The notes beneath the pieces were generated by a model. The model did no database searches. It saw only the letters and a list, made by a program, of their open reading frames with translations, and was not told where the DNA came from. A stretch of DNA of 64,000 bases. Origin: Luzula sylvatica (taxonomy: Eukaryota; Streptophyta; Magnoliopsida; Poales; Juncaceae). Positions 1-10,124 of this stretch are shown piece after piece. Position 1 is the first letter of the stretch; every line of letters starts with the position of its first letter. A program made the position numbers and the translations under genes. The stretch spans positions 25,055,447 through 25,119,446 of the forward strand of contig OX326959.1 of assembly GCA_946800325.1 (NCBI GenBank), read 5' to 3'.

Positions 1-799
1 CCCAGTATGATGTCCGTTGTAACGGACCTGTCAGTTCGTTGCAACGAACTTCCTAACACAGACTTCCGTTGTAACGGACATGTGTTCCGTTGTAACAGAC
101 TGTGTTATAATTCGAATATAACAGCCGTAACAGCTAGTTTGACTTATGGTCCGTTACAACGGACTTGCTGTCCGTTGTAACGGACTATGCAGAAAAAGCA
201 ATTCTGGGAAGGGTCTATGTGTTCTATAAATAGAACCCTTTCCTCATTCTCTCTCATCATCTCAACTATTATATTTTCCCAATCAAAAGAGAGAATCCTA
301 GCTTTACATCCTGAGCTTAATCTTCTAAAAATATTCTTAGAGATTATTAGATCCCTCTTCATTCAACAAAATACGATTCTCAACTTGCGTGACCGATCAC
401 GTTTAGTTCGTATTAGACAATTGTAATAGGCTATAACAAAGATTGTAAAATCCGTCATAGATCGATAGAAGCGTGTAAATCGATCTATAGGCAAACCTTG
501 TAATTGCTTGATTTGGGTATTCAATCGAAAGCCGAAAAGGCGCAAGGCAACCCCGGAGACATAGGTACTTGCAATCAATCGAGTCGGTCGATTGAGCGAG
601 TAGCCGGTGAGTTAAAGCTACAAAGCAACCACCTACCGAACTCCGTAAACAAATATCTTGTGTTATTTGTTTCGGTATTGTATTTCTTTCTCTAATTTAT
701 TTACGCTTCCGCATCAAATTGTAATTGTATTCCATTACCGCGAAAATTGGACCTTAGGACTTCCTATTCACCCCCCTTCTAGGTCTAAATTAAACAACA
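1..799 (+). mobile_element. LTR (3' portion) of a Sirevirus-like retrotransposon, cut by the window edge
   Basis: The right part of an LTR on the plus strand. It ends in ACAACA after a CCCCCCTTCTAGGT box, matching the end of the complete LTRs at 55,137-56,543 and 58,445-59,850. Blocks shared with those LTRs include GTGACCGATCACGT (about 388), TCGATAGAAGCGTGTAAATC (about 461), the GGAGACATAGGTACT region (about 555) and AAAGCTACAAAGCAACCACC (about 615). A TATA box lies at 225-232. Before it is a cluster of palindromes with the core CCGTTGTAACGG (12-27, 65-78, 149-164, 170-185) plus a perfect one at 34-49. No internal retrotransposon sequence follows, so this is a 3' LTR or a solo LTR. Its left end and target duplication lie outside the window. 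Confidence 0.8.
225..232 (+). promoter_or_regulatory. LTR TATA box
   Basis: TATAAATA just downstream of the palindrome cluster. It has the same relative place as the TATA boxes of the two complete LTRs (55,954 and 59,261). It is the inferred core promoter of the retroelement, with transcription running rightward. Confidence 0.6.
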
Positions 800-800
800 A

Positions 801-1500
801 TCCGGACATCGTATTCGTATTTCAAAATGAAATATCGGACATCGCATACAGGTATCCGATATCCGATTACTGTAATTGTATTCGAAATCGAATATCGGTT
901 ATTATATTCGTATCCGAAATCGGATATCGTATTCGTATTTCAATATCAGTTATTGTATACATGTATCCGATATTCGATTTCGGATACGAATACAAATACG
1001 GTAACCGATATTCGATTTTGAATACGAATATACGAATACGGTAACCGATATTCGATTTCGAATACGAATACGAATACGAATACGGTAACCGATATTCGGT
1101 TTCGAATATGAATACGAATACGAATAAGGTAACCGATATTCGATTTCGAATACGAATACTAATACTAATACGGTGACCGATATTCGATTTCGAATACGAA
1201 TACGAATACGGTAACCGATATTTGATTTTGAATATGAATACGAATACGGTAACCGATATTCGATTTCGATTTCGAATACGAATACAAATACGGTAGTCGA
1301 TATTCGATTTCTAATACGAATACGATGTTCGATATTTGATTTTGAAATACGAATACGATGTCCGGATATCTGATATCGGATTTCAAATACGATATCTGAT
1401 ACAAATAAATTATCCAATTTCGAATACGAATACGACTACGATATTCAATATTTCATTTCGAACACGAGTACAAATACGAATATAATATCGAATACAAGTA
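801..1500. repeat. Fold-back element built of GAATAC-type short tandem repeats
   Basis: The stretch 801-826 is the exact reverse complement of 1341-1366 (26 bp, beginning TCCGGACATCGTATTCG). Between these arms are many imperfect copies of GAATACGAATACGGTAACCG followed by ATATTCGATTTC. Units read GTATTCG on the left and CGAATAC on the right, so the whole block can fold on itself. Long ORFs here come from the repeat and are not genes. The LTR at 1-799 abuts the left arm, so the retroelement may have inserted into this element. The right boundary is approximate. Confidence 0.6.
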
Positions 1501-1515
1501 AAATATTAAGAAATT

Positions 1516-1520
<5 letters not shown>

Positions 1521-1551
<31 letters not shown>
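1521..1551. repeat. (TA)n microsatellite
   Basis: Uninterrupted alternating TA of about 31 bp next to the fold-back element. Confidence 0.9.
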
Positions 1552-1554
<3 letters not shown>

Positions 1555-1733
1555 TTTTAGCATGCATAGCAGCATATGATACTTAATATACATATGGCAC
1601 ATGAATATTGTTTTTTTTTGGTTGGCCGACTCAAATCTTAGTTAACAAAATTAAGTGGTGTACATGACACGCGGAATTTCATTATCCGCCAAAATAACAA
1701 CATCAAAAGATAAAATAGAAATAATCTTCCAAC

Positions 1734-2302
1734 TAGGGATGTCAACGGGGCGGAGAGGGTTCGAGTAATCCCCTCCCATATCCGAACACGAACCCGAAAT
1801 ACACGCGGGTAAAAAATCATATCCGAACCCGAACCCGCGGGTAATGGATATACCCGAACCCGAACACGTTACCCGAAAATCACTTATATAAAATCTAAAA
1901 AATTATTATACAAATACGTAAAATCACCAACAATTTTATATACATAAAACAAACAACTTGTACAAAATACATTAAAAATACAAATATTACTAATAATTAA
2001 TCTATAAAACATCACAAATTTTCATATCATTGGGTATTTTCGGATATTTCTCGGGTATTTTTTGGGTTCGGGTTCGGGTTTGGGTATTTTTTCGGGTTCG
2101 GGTATACCTGCGGGTAAAAAATTACTCCCGTACCCGAACCCGAACCCGAACCCGAACCCGAACCCGAACCCGAACCCGAACCCGGAGCGGGTATTTTTTT
2201 CGAGTAAAACCCGATCCGCTTGTATTTTTTTCGGGTATTACCCATCCCGTTCGGATCGGGTACCCGCGGGTTCGGGTTTTACCCGACCAATTGACATCCC
2301 TA
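1734..2302. mobile_element. hAT-like MITE with CCCGAA repeat core
   Basis: Perfect 12-bp terminal inverted repeats TAGGGATGTCAA and TTGACATCCCTA bound a 569-bp element with no transposase. Flanking octamers CTTCCAAC and ATTCCAAA are a degraded 8-bp target duplication (6 of 8 match), as expected for hAT. Inside are runs of CCCGAA/TTCGGG units (tandem block 2130-2183) and an AT-rich centre around 1880-2000. That centre matches the reverse complement of the centre of the element at 14,543-15,127, so the two are family members in opposite orientation. ORFs inside are products of the repeat. Confidence 0.7.
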
Positions 2303-2559
2303 ATTCCAAACTTGATTATTTCGTTCATAAACTTGGATAAGTTGGTTATATACAAAAAAATTCCTATCATCCATAGGGGGTGGTATTTGAAAATAAAAGT
2401 TTGGTAGAGATTTTTTTTTTTTTGAGTTTACAAAAAGATAGGGGTTCTTTTACAATATCCAAAGATGTTAGGGGGTTAAAAATATACCAAAACACAGATG
2501 TGTGAACAATCAGGCAAAAAAAACATAGAATCCAATTACATATTAGGAAAAAAAAAATC

Positions 2560-2608
2560 ATAACATACTCGATGACTCCCGCGCAATTGCGCAGGAAAAA
2601 AATCTAGT
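2560..2608 (+). mobile_element. Probable Helitron 3' terminus
   Basis: A 12-bp hairpin GCGCAATTGCGC (2581-2592) is followed 11 nt later by CTAG (2604-2607) and then T. This is the usual form of a plant Helitron 3' end. I could not place a matching 5' TC terminus, so the length of the element is unknown. Confidence 0.5.
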
Positions 2609-3320
2609 ATTAATTAAAAATGAATGATTTTGCACTTCGGAGAGATGCACTTCGGCATTGCCTCTTGCCCGGGTGTCCGGTTCCTCGCCCCACGCTTGTC
2701 ATGTTCACTGCAGACAGTTCGGTTTCTTTTCGTCCTTTTTATATATTATTTATATTATTTTATGGAAAAATATATTATTCTCACTAATTTCACCCCTACA
2801 TCTTTGATGAGGAGGACAAACGATAAGATTAGGCACACCGTATCACCCACCCCATAGGCTGGCGTGGAAGGGGCGTTCTTGCCACATCAACTGAAGAACC
2901 ATGTCAATTATTTACCCTAAACCCACTAATATCCGGATCCAATAAGAAAAAAACTCGCATTGTCAATTATTTCCTTCTCCCTCTCTCGTTGTCTCCTGAC
3001 CGCCGCCTATTCGTTCTCATCCGCTGCCTATCCCCAGGAAGCATCTTCTTTTCTTTTTCAATAACATTTTCGCAGCACATACATGTAAGTAAATACTCCA
3101 TTTTTTTATTTGTTATTTACAAAGTTTGTAATTGAATTTTTTTCGTACACTTTTATTGTGTGTCTTCGATGCTTACTCTCCGCTCACTCGTCGCCTCACC
3201 CCTGCAAGTCAGCTTCTTTGTTATTTCACGGCTTGTTCGTTGCGGTACGTAAATATTATATTTTTTATCGAAAAAATGTACAACTGAATTACATAATATA
3301 GTTTTATTGTGTGTTAATTG
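2609..3320. other. Intergenic region, no supported gene
   Basis: No convincing coding region. A pyrimidine-rich stretch (about 2970-3090) resembles a plant 5' leader and is followed by GTAAGT (3086). A GTACGT occurs at 3244. These could be donors of non-coding exons, but no downstream coding exon was recognised. Confidence 0.4.
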
Positions 3321-3490
3321 AATTGATAAAATATTTGATTATTTAAATATTGCGGAAAATGGCGACAATCAATTATTTGGAAATTAACGAAGATGAAGAG
3401 CATGGAATTAATAAATTATTTGACTTTTTAAATTTCGCAGAATTGGAGATAACCGATTGTTTTGAAAATTAATGAAGATGAAAAACATGG
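3321..3490. repeat. Diverged 85-bp tandem duplication with a 37-codon ORF
   Basis: Two diverged copies of a unit of about 85 bp. TATTTGATTATTTAAAT at 3332 recurs as TATTTGACTTTTTAAAT at 3417, and GAAGATGAAGAGCATGG at 3389 recurs as GAAGATGAAAAACATGG at 3474. A small plus-strand ORF (3359-3472, 37 aa, acidic) spans the first copy. Nothing shows that it is expressed. Confidence 0.6.
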
Positions 3491-3597
3491 TAGCAATACA
3501 GCTCCTTGAAACAAATTAGGTAAAAATGATCAACATCAGTATATACAACTATATGAAGTTATGAACATAAAATAAAATTCTTCATCCTTGAAAATAC

Positions 3598-3620
3598 AAA
3601 AAAAAAAAAAAAAAAAAAAA
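3598..3620. repeat. A23 homopolymer
   Basis: A run of 23 A on the plus strand, 9 bp beyond the stop codon of the first GT47 gene. On that gene's strand it is a T tract, so it is not the poly(A) trace of a retrocopy. Confidence 0.9.
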
Positions 3621-3629
3621 TCACTCATC

Positions 3630-5176
3630 CTATTCATTCCTAATCCCTTTCATCCTCTCAATCACTCCATTTATCGCAATATCAAATGCATCCTCAACCG
3701 AATCCAACTTATACCTCGGATCGTTATATACGAGCCTCGGTATCATCTTTATCACCTCTTCTCTCATCTCTCTAACTTGATCGGTACCGTATCCTAGCAG
3801 TACATCTTGTATTTTCACTCTCCCTTCTCGTACTTCATCTTCGGGTATATACACCGAATATTTCGCATAATCCCTTGGAAGATGCCATTTATATTGTTCG
3901 TAAACCGAACCGGGGTGAAAAAACACCGGTATGCATCCCGCAACCATCGAGTCGAACAATGACTTTCGTGTAAGTGTATCGCCTTGAGGTTGCATGCAAA
4001 ACATAGAATTTTGGAACAACTTGATTACCCTACTAGGAGATCCACATTTCTTCGTTTTCCCACAATCGAGTAACATGCACGCGGCAGAGTCGTCACACTG
4101 CTCTATGACTCGATCTCTGATGGCTGCTGCAGTCTCGCTCTTTCGTCTAGCACCGGCGAAAGAGAATAAATATGTCCTAGGCACGTGTCGCATCTTCTCT
4201 TGCCACGCTAGTATATCGCTCTCCTTAGAAGGGTGAAAATATGTAGGGTAAGGTATACCAAACTCACTAGTGACCCATGTGTTAGATTCTAGATCGAGAA
4301 CCGTCATGTTATTAGTCTCGGGTAAAAGCATGAACTTGCTACCCCAATCAGAATCTTCATCTTTTTTTCGCCTCATGTCAAAACTGGTACGACCCGAGAC
4401 AATAAAATGGTCTCTACCACCTTGTACTTCCCATTGGGGAGTAGATCTCAGCCATGCGATCATTTCATTCAACAATGAGTCGCGAACCGAGACATTGTGA
4501 CTCCATAAATGGCGTCCTACGTCTAGACCCACATAGTAGGGTACATATATGGCTATCGCTTCGGCCGAATTGTTGGTTAGGCAGTCGTATTGCTTCATGC
4601 GCTCATGAAAAATGATTTCGAGTGTGAATTGGTTTGTGCCGTACCTATTATTCAAATCAATGATTGCTTAATTAGCATAAAATGGCACAATAATGCATGG
4701 ATTTTGAAGGTGCCTTATTCAGAAATAAATATATGTAACATCATATGGTATAAAACGTAATAAAATAAATCTGGGAACTTTTAGTACCACGAAGTGAAAG
4801 GAAGTAGCGCGCCAATATTTTCAGTGAGTGGCTCCCCGATACCGGAATTAGAGATGAACTTACACATGTTAGTCCAAAGTGAGAGATTATGGCATTCATG
4901 AAGGAGGTCAGCATTAAACTTATCCGGTACTTTATGGATGTAGATGTACCGGTCGGTACATGATGGTTTGATGGTGATACGTGGAGGTTCCGGAGTAGTA
5001 CTCGCATAGTAGGGCAATGAACTAGTCGACGGCAAAAGGCTGGTGACGAAAAGAAGCTCTGAAGATCCGAAACGGAAGAGAACGAGTCCTACGAGAAAAG
5101 AGAGAGGGAGAATGAACGAGAAGAGGTTCTTGATTGTTTGTATTACTTCGGAGTGGTACTGGTAGGGTTTCTCCAT
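3630..5176 (-). CDS. MUR3-like GT47 (exostosin family) xyloglucan glycosyltransferase, two exons
   Basis: Probable Golgi type II membrane enzyme that adds a sugar to xyloglucan side chains. Exon 1 is 4788-5176 and exon 2 is 3630-4644. A 143-bp GT-AG intron (4645-4787) splits a Trp codon in phase 2. Joined length is 467 aa. A hydrophobic anchor lies near residues 18-34. Family motifs follow in order: RYIYIHKVPDKFN, SNSGIG, TNQF, YVPYYVGLD, GGRDHFIVSGR, LFSFAGARR, the donor-site region FCMQPQGDTLTRKS with FDSMVAGCIPVFFHPGS, then YSVYIPEDEVREG. Start: the frame upstream of the ATG at 5176 opens only with TTG, and a TATA box lies about 100 bp upstream. It is shorter than MUR3 (about 620 aa), lacking the long stem and C-terminal tail. 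The intron is absent from both neighbours. Donor and acceptor sugars cannot be told from sequence. Confidence 0.87.
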
Positions 5177-5273
5177 TGTTGGCAGTACATGCACAGAGGG
5201 AGAAGAAGGAGGATTGTCTAGAAGACTAGAATGCAACGATTGTAATACAATGACTTCAAAAGTGAGAATCCCA

Positions 5274-5281
5274 ATTATATA
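5274..5281 (-). promoter_or_regulatory. Candidate TATA box of the first GT47 gene
   Basis: TATATAAT on the minus strand, 98-105 bp upstream of the chosen ATG. This would give a 5' leader of about 70-75 nt. An out-of-frame ATG lies 14 nt before the main ATG, so a short upstream ORF may reduce translation. Confidence 0.4.
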
Positions 5282-6381
5282 TTGTTTGTGTAAGTACTTG
5301 TCTCTTTTAAGTAGATTACTACGATGCTCATTAAAAGATTAAAAGTAAAGTTGTTAGGATATATAGCGACGTGTTTAGCAGGTTACTTGGTTCATTTTTA
5401 AGCTGGTTATAAGTTGTGTAATATATGTTTGAGAATGACATCTATATGTCCATTACAGCACAGATTATTATGCAGAAAGTGCACAAAAGATCTCACATAC
5501 TTTGGGAGAATCTGGTGATGCCTTGAGTTTCACTTCATTCATTAATTATAGATTATATTAGTTCATTAGAAAAAAGATTATATTAGCGAAACAAGATCCG
5601 ATCATAGATTCATAGCACATTAGTCGGTGCAAGCAGTCTACGTTCTCTTGAATAGAACTTTCCGGAACAGGCACGTGAAGTTGCAAATCTAGATGTAAGA
5701 AGTTCACACTTCACATGACTAATTAAAAGCTATGTGATTCTGTTTGACGATTTAAAAACATTATTATAGAATTTTATATTTTATAATATGTATTTAATAT
5801 ATAATTGACTGTGTATAATTTCGAATAAAATAGGTCGAGTTATTAGTTGTTCTTCTCTTGATGTTGACTAAAGAGCAAAGATGCTTCTTCTTGTTAAGAT
5901 CTTGTCTAATTTTGACTCTTATATTCGTATGGACCTAGTAAAGTTAATATTATTCCACTGGCCTTACATTCAGGCCTATAATGTGACAAAAAATGGAGGC
6001 CCAAAGAAACCTATTAAAGGAAACTACCAGTTGAAGTGGATGTATTGAGTTCCTCTTTTGCTTTGACCAATTATATTATTGATTATTGATTTCTTTTTTG
6101 TTTTGATCATGAATTTTGAATTGATTTCATGATTTTCTCATGTCAATTTCAAGGGAACAAAAAAAGCACATCTTCAGATAAGCCAAATAAAAGTTAGAAT
6201 TGTTTCAAAAGAAAGAATTTTTTTTTCTTATAATTAAAACTAAGAAAGAAATTCTTATATGGTCATATTTAGCACATGAGAATTATTCAAAAAATCATTC
6301 CACATTCTATACAAGTTACAATTTTTTAATCTAGATATATAATGAATAAAATGAACATCACTTATAATAAACTAGAGCAAA
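5282..6381. other. AT-rich spacer between GT47 copies 1 and 2
   Basis: About 1.1 kb with promoter sequence of copy 1 on the left and the 3' flank of copy 2 on the right. No ORF of note, RNA gene or clear transposon ends were seen. Confidence 0.5.
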
Positions 6382-7749
6382 TCATTGTACCCTATTATAT
6401 TCTAATTTTGTTTTTATCCTCTCAATTACTCCATTAATGGCCACATCAAATGCATCTCTTACACTCTCTAACTTATATCTCGGATCCTTATATATTAATC
6501 TCGGTATCATGCCAATCACCATATCTTTCATGTCTCTAAGTTGCGTCTCACTATACTTGGCCAAAATTTCTTCTATGCTCACCTTCCCTTCTCTTACATC
6601 ATCTTCGCGTATATACACAGAATATTCCGTATAATTCTCGGGCAAATACCATTTATATTGTGTATAAGCTGAGTGAGGGTTAAAGAACACTGGTATACAA
6701 CCTGCGAGCATCGCATCAAACGCAGAACGCCTGGTTGGCGTGTCCCCAGGAGGTTGCAAACAAAAATTAGAATTTTGAAACAAACTCATCGTGTTACTCG
6801 GCGAATTGCAATCATTTTTCGCACAATCTAAAAGGTTACACTTAGTCGATTTCAAACATTGGTTCGACACCTGGTCCCTGATCGAGTCGCTCTGGCCAGG
6901 TCGTCTAGCGCCTGCAAAGGAGAAGAGCCATGGGCGTTGTGTTGACCTTACCTTCTCTTGCCAAGAAGTCACTTGACTCTCACTAGACGGGTGAAAGTTC
7001 GTAGGATATGGTATAGAAAATTCATTTTCGCTCTCCCATGGACACGACTCGATTAAAAGTACCGTCATATTTTTAACCTCAGGTAAAGTTAATAATTTAC
7101 CACCCCATTGGTTATCTTCGTCCTTCTCACGCCGCAAATCCCAAGTTGACCGACCTGAGAGTATGAAATGGTCTTTCCCTCCATTAACTTCCCACAGAGA
7201 CATTGATCGCAGCCTTTTAAAAAGTTCATTCAATAAAGAGTCACGTAACGACACATCATACCCCCATAGATGCCTGCCCGTATCAAGACCGACATAGTAA
7301 GGAACAAAAAACGCATTGGCTTCGGATGTGTTGGTAGTTAAGCATTCATATTGTTTCATACGATTATGAAAGATCACTTCAAGAACCCATTGGTTCGTGA
7401 CGTGCCAACCTGTCTCGGTGAGCACTGACTTGGTGTTTGCGAGCCGAGGCCCAAGACCGGAGTTCGAAACAAAAGGACACATGTCGATCCATGGAAAAAG
7501 TTTGTCGCAGTGGCGTAGTAGGTCGAGATTAAACTTGTTTGGAAGATCATACATATAAATATACCGACCAATACATGGATCGACAGGGTTGTCGGGGAGA
7601 GAGAAACTAAGAACGTTGAGCTGTTGTTGTTGAGATGATTGAGTGAGAAAGAGGAGGACCAAAAGAAGGGAAATTAGAGAGAGTAGAAAGGAGAAGAGGA
7701 GAGGCTTGCTTGAGAATAGAGATGTTTTGAATATGGACTTCTCTTCCAT
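6382..7749 (-). CDS. MUR3-like GT47 (exostosin family) xyloglucan glycosyltransferase, intronless
   Basis: A complete 455-aa reading frame without introns. A type II signal anchor spans residues 16-36, followed by a Gln-rich short stem. The exostosin domain runs from about 61 to 440: GRYIYMYDLPNKFN (61-74), SNSGLG (95-100), FFVPYYVGLD (147-156), GKDHFILSGR (191-200), WLFSFAGARR (274-283), FCLQPPGDTPTRRS (329-342), LAGCIPVFFNP (348-358) and YSVYI (376-380). The FCLQPPGD/TRRS block and the GCIPVFF segment form the nucleotide-sugar region of the MUR3 subclade. Expected role: Golgi addition of a sugar to xyloglucan during wall synthesis. It is the middle member of a same-strand tandem array. A TATATAA at 7781-7787 lies only about 32 bp upstream of the ATG, so either the leader is very short or another promoter element is used. 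Confidence 0.9.
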   Translation of the reverse strand: MEEKSIFKTSLFSSKPLLFSFLLSLISLLLVLLFLTQSSQQQQLNVLSFSLPDNPVDPCIGRYIYMYDLPNKFNLDLLRHCDKLFPWIDMCPFVSNSGLGPRLANTKSVLTETGWHVTNQWVLEVIFHNRMKQYECLTTNTSEANAFFVPYYVGLDTGRHLWGYDVSLRDSLLNELFKRLRSMSLWEVNGGKDHFILSGRSTWDLRREKDEDNQWGGKLLTLPEVKNMTVLLIESCPWESENEFSIPYPTNFHPSSESQVTSWQEKVRSTQRPWLFSFAGARRPGQSDSIRDQVSNQCLKSTKCNLLDCAKNDCNSPSNTMSLFQNSNFCLQPPGDTPTRRSAFDAMLAGCIPVFFNPHSAYTQYKWYLPENYTEYSVYIREDDVREGKVSIEEILAKYSETQLRDMKDMVIGMIPRLIYKDPRYKLESVRDAFDVAINGVIERIKTKLEYNRVQ

Positions 7750-7787
7750 GATGCCACTTATGAATTGCTGGCCAATGGAATTATATA

Positions 7788-8708
7788 GTGACGGCTTGTA
7801 GTCAAAACTAAAGGCTTACATGTATTAGTTAACATTCTTATTCTTATATATATTCATCATTGGTGACCCACTTCATGGATTGCTACGAGAGTCGACACGG
7901 TAAAGTTTGAGTTAGTTGGCGAGTCTGTGTTACAAGGTTGGTTAAGACGTTGATTTTGAATGTTCTTAATTATTACTTTTTTCTTCTTTCAAATGTGCTT
8001 AATTGGCTTGGTAGTATAGTAGCACAGGTAACCTTATATGACCTGTAAACTCTTTGGTTTTTTTGTGGTTGTAATGGCGTGATTGTGTTACTTCTATTCT
8101 ACTGCTGAATTCAAAGCTGAGTTCCGTGAAGAGCTTTGTGCCTCATCACGACTACACCAGTGGCCACATAAGAGCCATAATCATAGCTGGCCTTCTGGAT
8201 GCTTTTATTATTTTATACGCTTCAACCATGTATATAGTATTTGAAGTTTTGGAAATAAATAACATTATTGCATGTATGTTGTTCTTTTGTACTCCTATTA
8301 TTTTATTATAGCGTGATGAAATAATTATTATCGTGTCCACACGGACCACACCTCCATGTGGAGGCAAGGTTGTCAACACTTAAACAGCCTCTTGTTAATG
8401 GAGTAAGTTGGACACAAAATGGGAGATAATTAGTCCACAACACAGACCCTTTTGCAGTGGGCCGAAGCTCAATTCAAAATCTCTTGATAATTAGAATCGA
8501 AGCCCACTCTGTATATCTCAAAAATAGATCAATCACTAGACTAAAGCATTGGTCGACCAACCAATAATTGATATTAGCCAGACCTAATGATCTCTCCAAT
8601 TCAATGTTCTTTCATTCATTAATTGTTTTCTCTTACAAAAAGGAAACTTTTTTTCCTAAAAAACAAATTATAGTATAACTAAGAAAAAGAAGAAGAGAAA
8701 TTAACTAT
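7788..8708. other. Spacer between GT47 copies 2 and 3
   Basis: Promoter-proximal sequence of copy 2 and the 3' flank of copy 3. The short ORFs present (for example 8126-8311) look random. A small imperfect hairpin (CCTCCATGTGGAGG, about 8352) was seen. No transposon boundary was found. Confidence 0.5.
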
Positions 8709-10124
8709 TCAAACAACTGAACTTTTAGAATTACCATAATCAAAAATCATCTTCCGATTTTCTCTCATCATCTTCGTCACTCCTTCGACCGCCACATCAA
8801 AAGCATCTCGAAGAACTTCAGATTTGTATCTCGGATCGTTATAAGAAAGAGTCGGTATCAACCTTATCACCTCTTCTCTCATCTCTTTAATTTGCTCGTC
8901 GCCGTATCCAAGCAATACATCCTCAACATTGACCTTTCCATTTATTACTTCTTCTTCCGGTATAAAAACCGAATATTTACTTGAATTTTTCGGCAAGTGC
9001 CACGAGTATTGCAGATAAGCCGTTGCAGGGTGGAACAACACAGGAATGCAACCTGCCAGCATCGAGTCGAACACTGATCTTCGAGTTACCGAATCTCCTG
9101 GGGGTTCCAAGCAAAATATCGAACTTTGGAAGGTTCTCATAACAAAAGTTGGTGAATTACAATTGGTCGCAGCATCATCCCCGCACTGTTGAAGCTTGCA
9201 ATTGGTTGCGTTCGCGCATTGGTGTATCAGATAATTTCGTACCATCTCGGGTCTTTCTGGCCGAGGCCCACCGACAAAAGAAAATAGCCACGGTCTTTTC
9301 ATAGACCTCAGCTTTTCCTGCCACGATACTACCTCAATCTTCTTTGACGGGTGGAAGTAAGTCGGATAAGGAATGCTAAACTCGCTACGATTCCAATAAT
9401 AATCACGTGATTCTACGGTAATAATTGTCATGTTTTGTACCTCTGGAAGGAGTGAAAAGTTGTTTCCCCAATCCCATGTAGTGTATAAATCATGTTGGAA
9501 GTCCCACATGGTCCGACCAACTACAACAAAATGATCTCTTCCTCTCCTTGCCATCCATTCAGGCCGTTTTTTTAGAAAATTGACGAGTTCGATTGACAAA
9601 AAATTCCTCTTGGACAAATCACTATCCCATAAATATCGCGAGACATCAAAGCCAGCATAGTACGGGACGTAAACAGCATTGGAAATATCGTAATTGGTGG
9701 TTAGGCAGTCGTATTGCTTCATACGGTTGTGGAAGATAACTGAAACGGTAAATTGGTCGGTGTTGTACCATGCTGAATCTTGAAACATGCCATCAGGAAT
9801 GTAGAATCGAGGGCCTAGACCAGAGTTGGCGACAACGGAACACAAGTCATGCCATGGGTTGAAATGCTTGCAATCGCGTAATATATCAGCATTGAATTTC
9901 TCGGGCAAGTCGTACATATAAATGTACCGTCCGGTACATGGATCGGCCTGTGGAATAGCCTGCGGATAGGTGTAATGTGAGTACAATCGAGAAGTAATAT
10001 TGGAGAACGGTAGATTATAAGATTGCAAGAAAACGATCACGAGGCATAGAGATATGAATTGATAAAGGAAGAAGGAAAGTAAGTATTGGTTGAATGGCAG
10101 TTTATTTGCAAAAGGGCTTTCCAT
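8709..10124 (-). CDS. MUR3-like GT47 (exostosin family) xyloglucan glycosyltransferase, intronless
   Basis: A complete 471-aa intronless frame starting at MESPFANKLPF. The frame continues 36 codons upstream, but only from a TTG, so the ATG at 10,124 is the natural start. A signal anchor lies near residues 12-33. The exostosin domain follows: GRYIYMYDLPEKFN, VANSGLGPR, VYVPYYAGFD, GRDHFVVVGR, WLFSFVGGPR, FCLEPPGDSVTRRS, LAGCIPVLFHP and YSVFIPEEEV. It has E where the second copy has Q in FCL-Q/E-PPGD, a charge change in the donor-site motif. It is the first of three same-strand tandem paralogs and carries no frameshift or stop. The sugar transferred (galactose or another) cannot be decided from sequence. 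Confidence 0.9.
   Translation of the reverse strand: MESPFANKLPFNQYLLSFFLYQFISLCLVIVFLQSYNLPFSNITSRLYSHYTYPQAIPQADPCTGRYIYMYDLPEKFNADILRDCKHFNPWHDLCSVVANSGLGPRFYIPDGMFQDSAWYNTDQFTVSVIFHNRMKQYDCLTTNYDISNAVYVPYYAGFDVSRYLWDSDLSKRNFLSIELVNFLKKRPEWMARRGRDHFVVVGRTMWDFQHDLYTTWDWGNNFSLLPEVQNMTIITVESRDYYWNRSEFSIPYPTYFHPSKKIEVVSWQEKLRSMKRPWLFSFVGGPRPERPEMVRNYLIHQCANATNCKLQQCGDDAATNCNSPTFVMRTFQSSIFCLEPPGDSVTRRSVFDSMLAGCIPVLFHPATAYLQYSWHLPKNSSKYSVFIPEEEVINGKVNVEDVLLGYGDEQIKEMREEVIRLIPTLSYNDPRYKSEVLRDAFDVAVEGVTKMMRENRKMIFDYGNSKSSVV

Noticed and set aside
950..1417. 155-aa minus-strand ORF rich in R, I, S and Y
   Set aside because: It is the translation of the GAATAC tandem repeat. Repetitive open frames are expected when the unit lacks stops.
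2027..2407. ORFs with poly-(Gly-Ser), poly-(Arg-Val) or poly-(Asn-Pro) stretches
   Set aside because: Products of the CCCGAA repeat inside the hAT-like MITE, open in several frames and on both strands.
3598..3632. Retrocopy origin for the first GT47 gene because of the adjacent A tract
   Set aside because: The A run is on the opposite strand to the gene, and the gene has an intron, so it is not the poly(A) tail of a retrocopy.
4641..4800. Reading the first GT47 gene as a frameshifted pseudogene
   Set aside because: A canonical GT-AG intron restores an exact family match (SWY-GTNQF) and a complete frame. A pseudogene is still possible if splicing fails.
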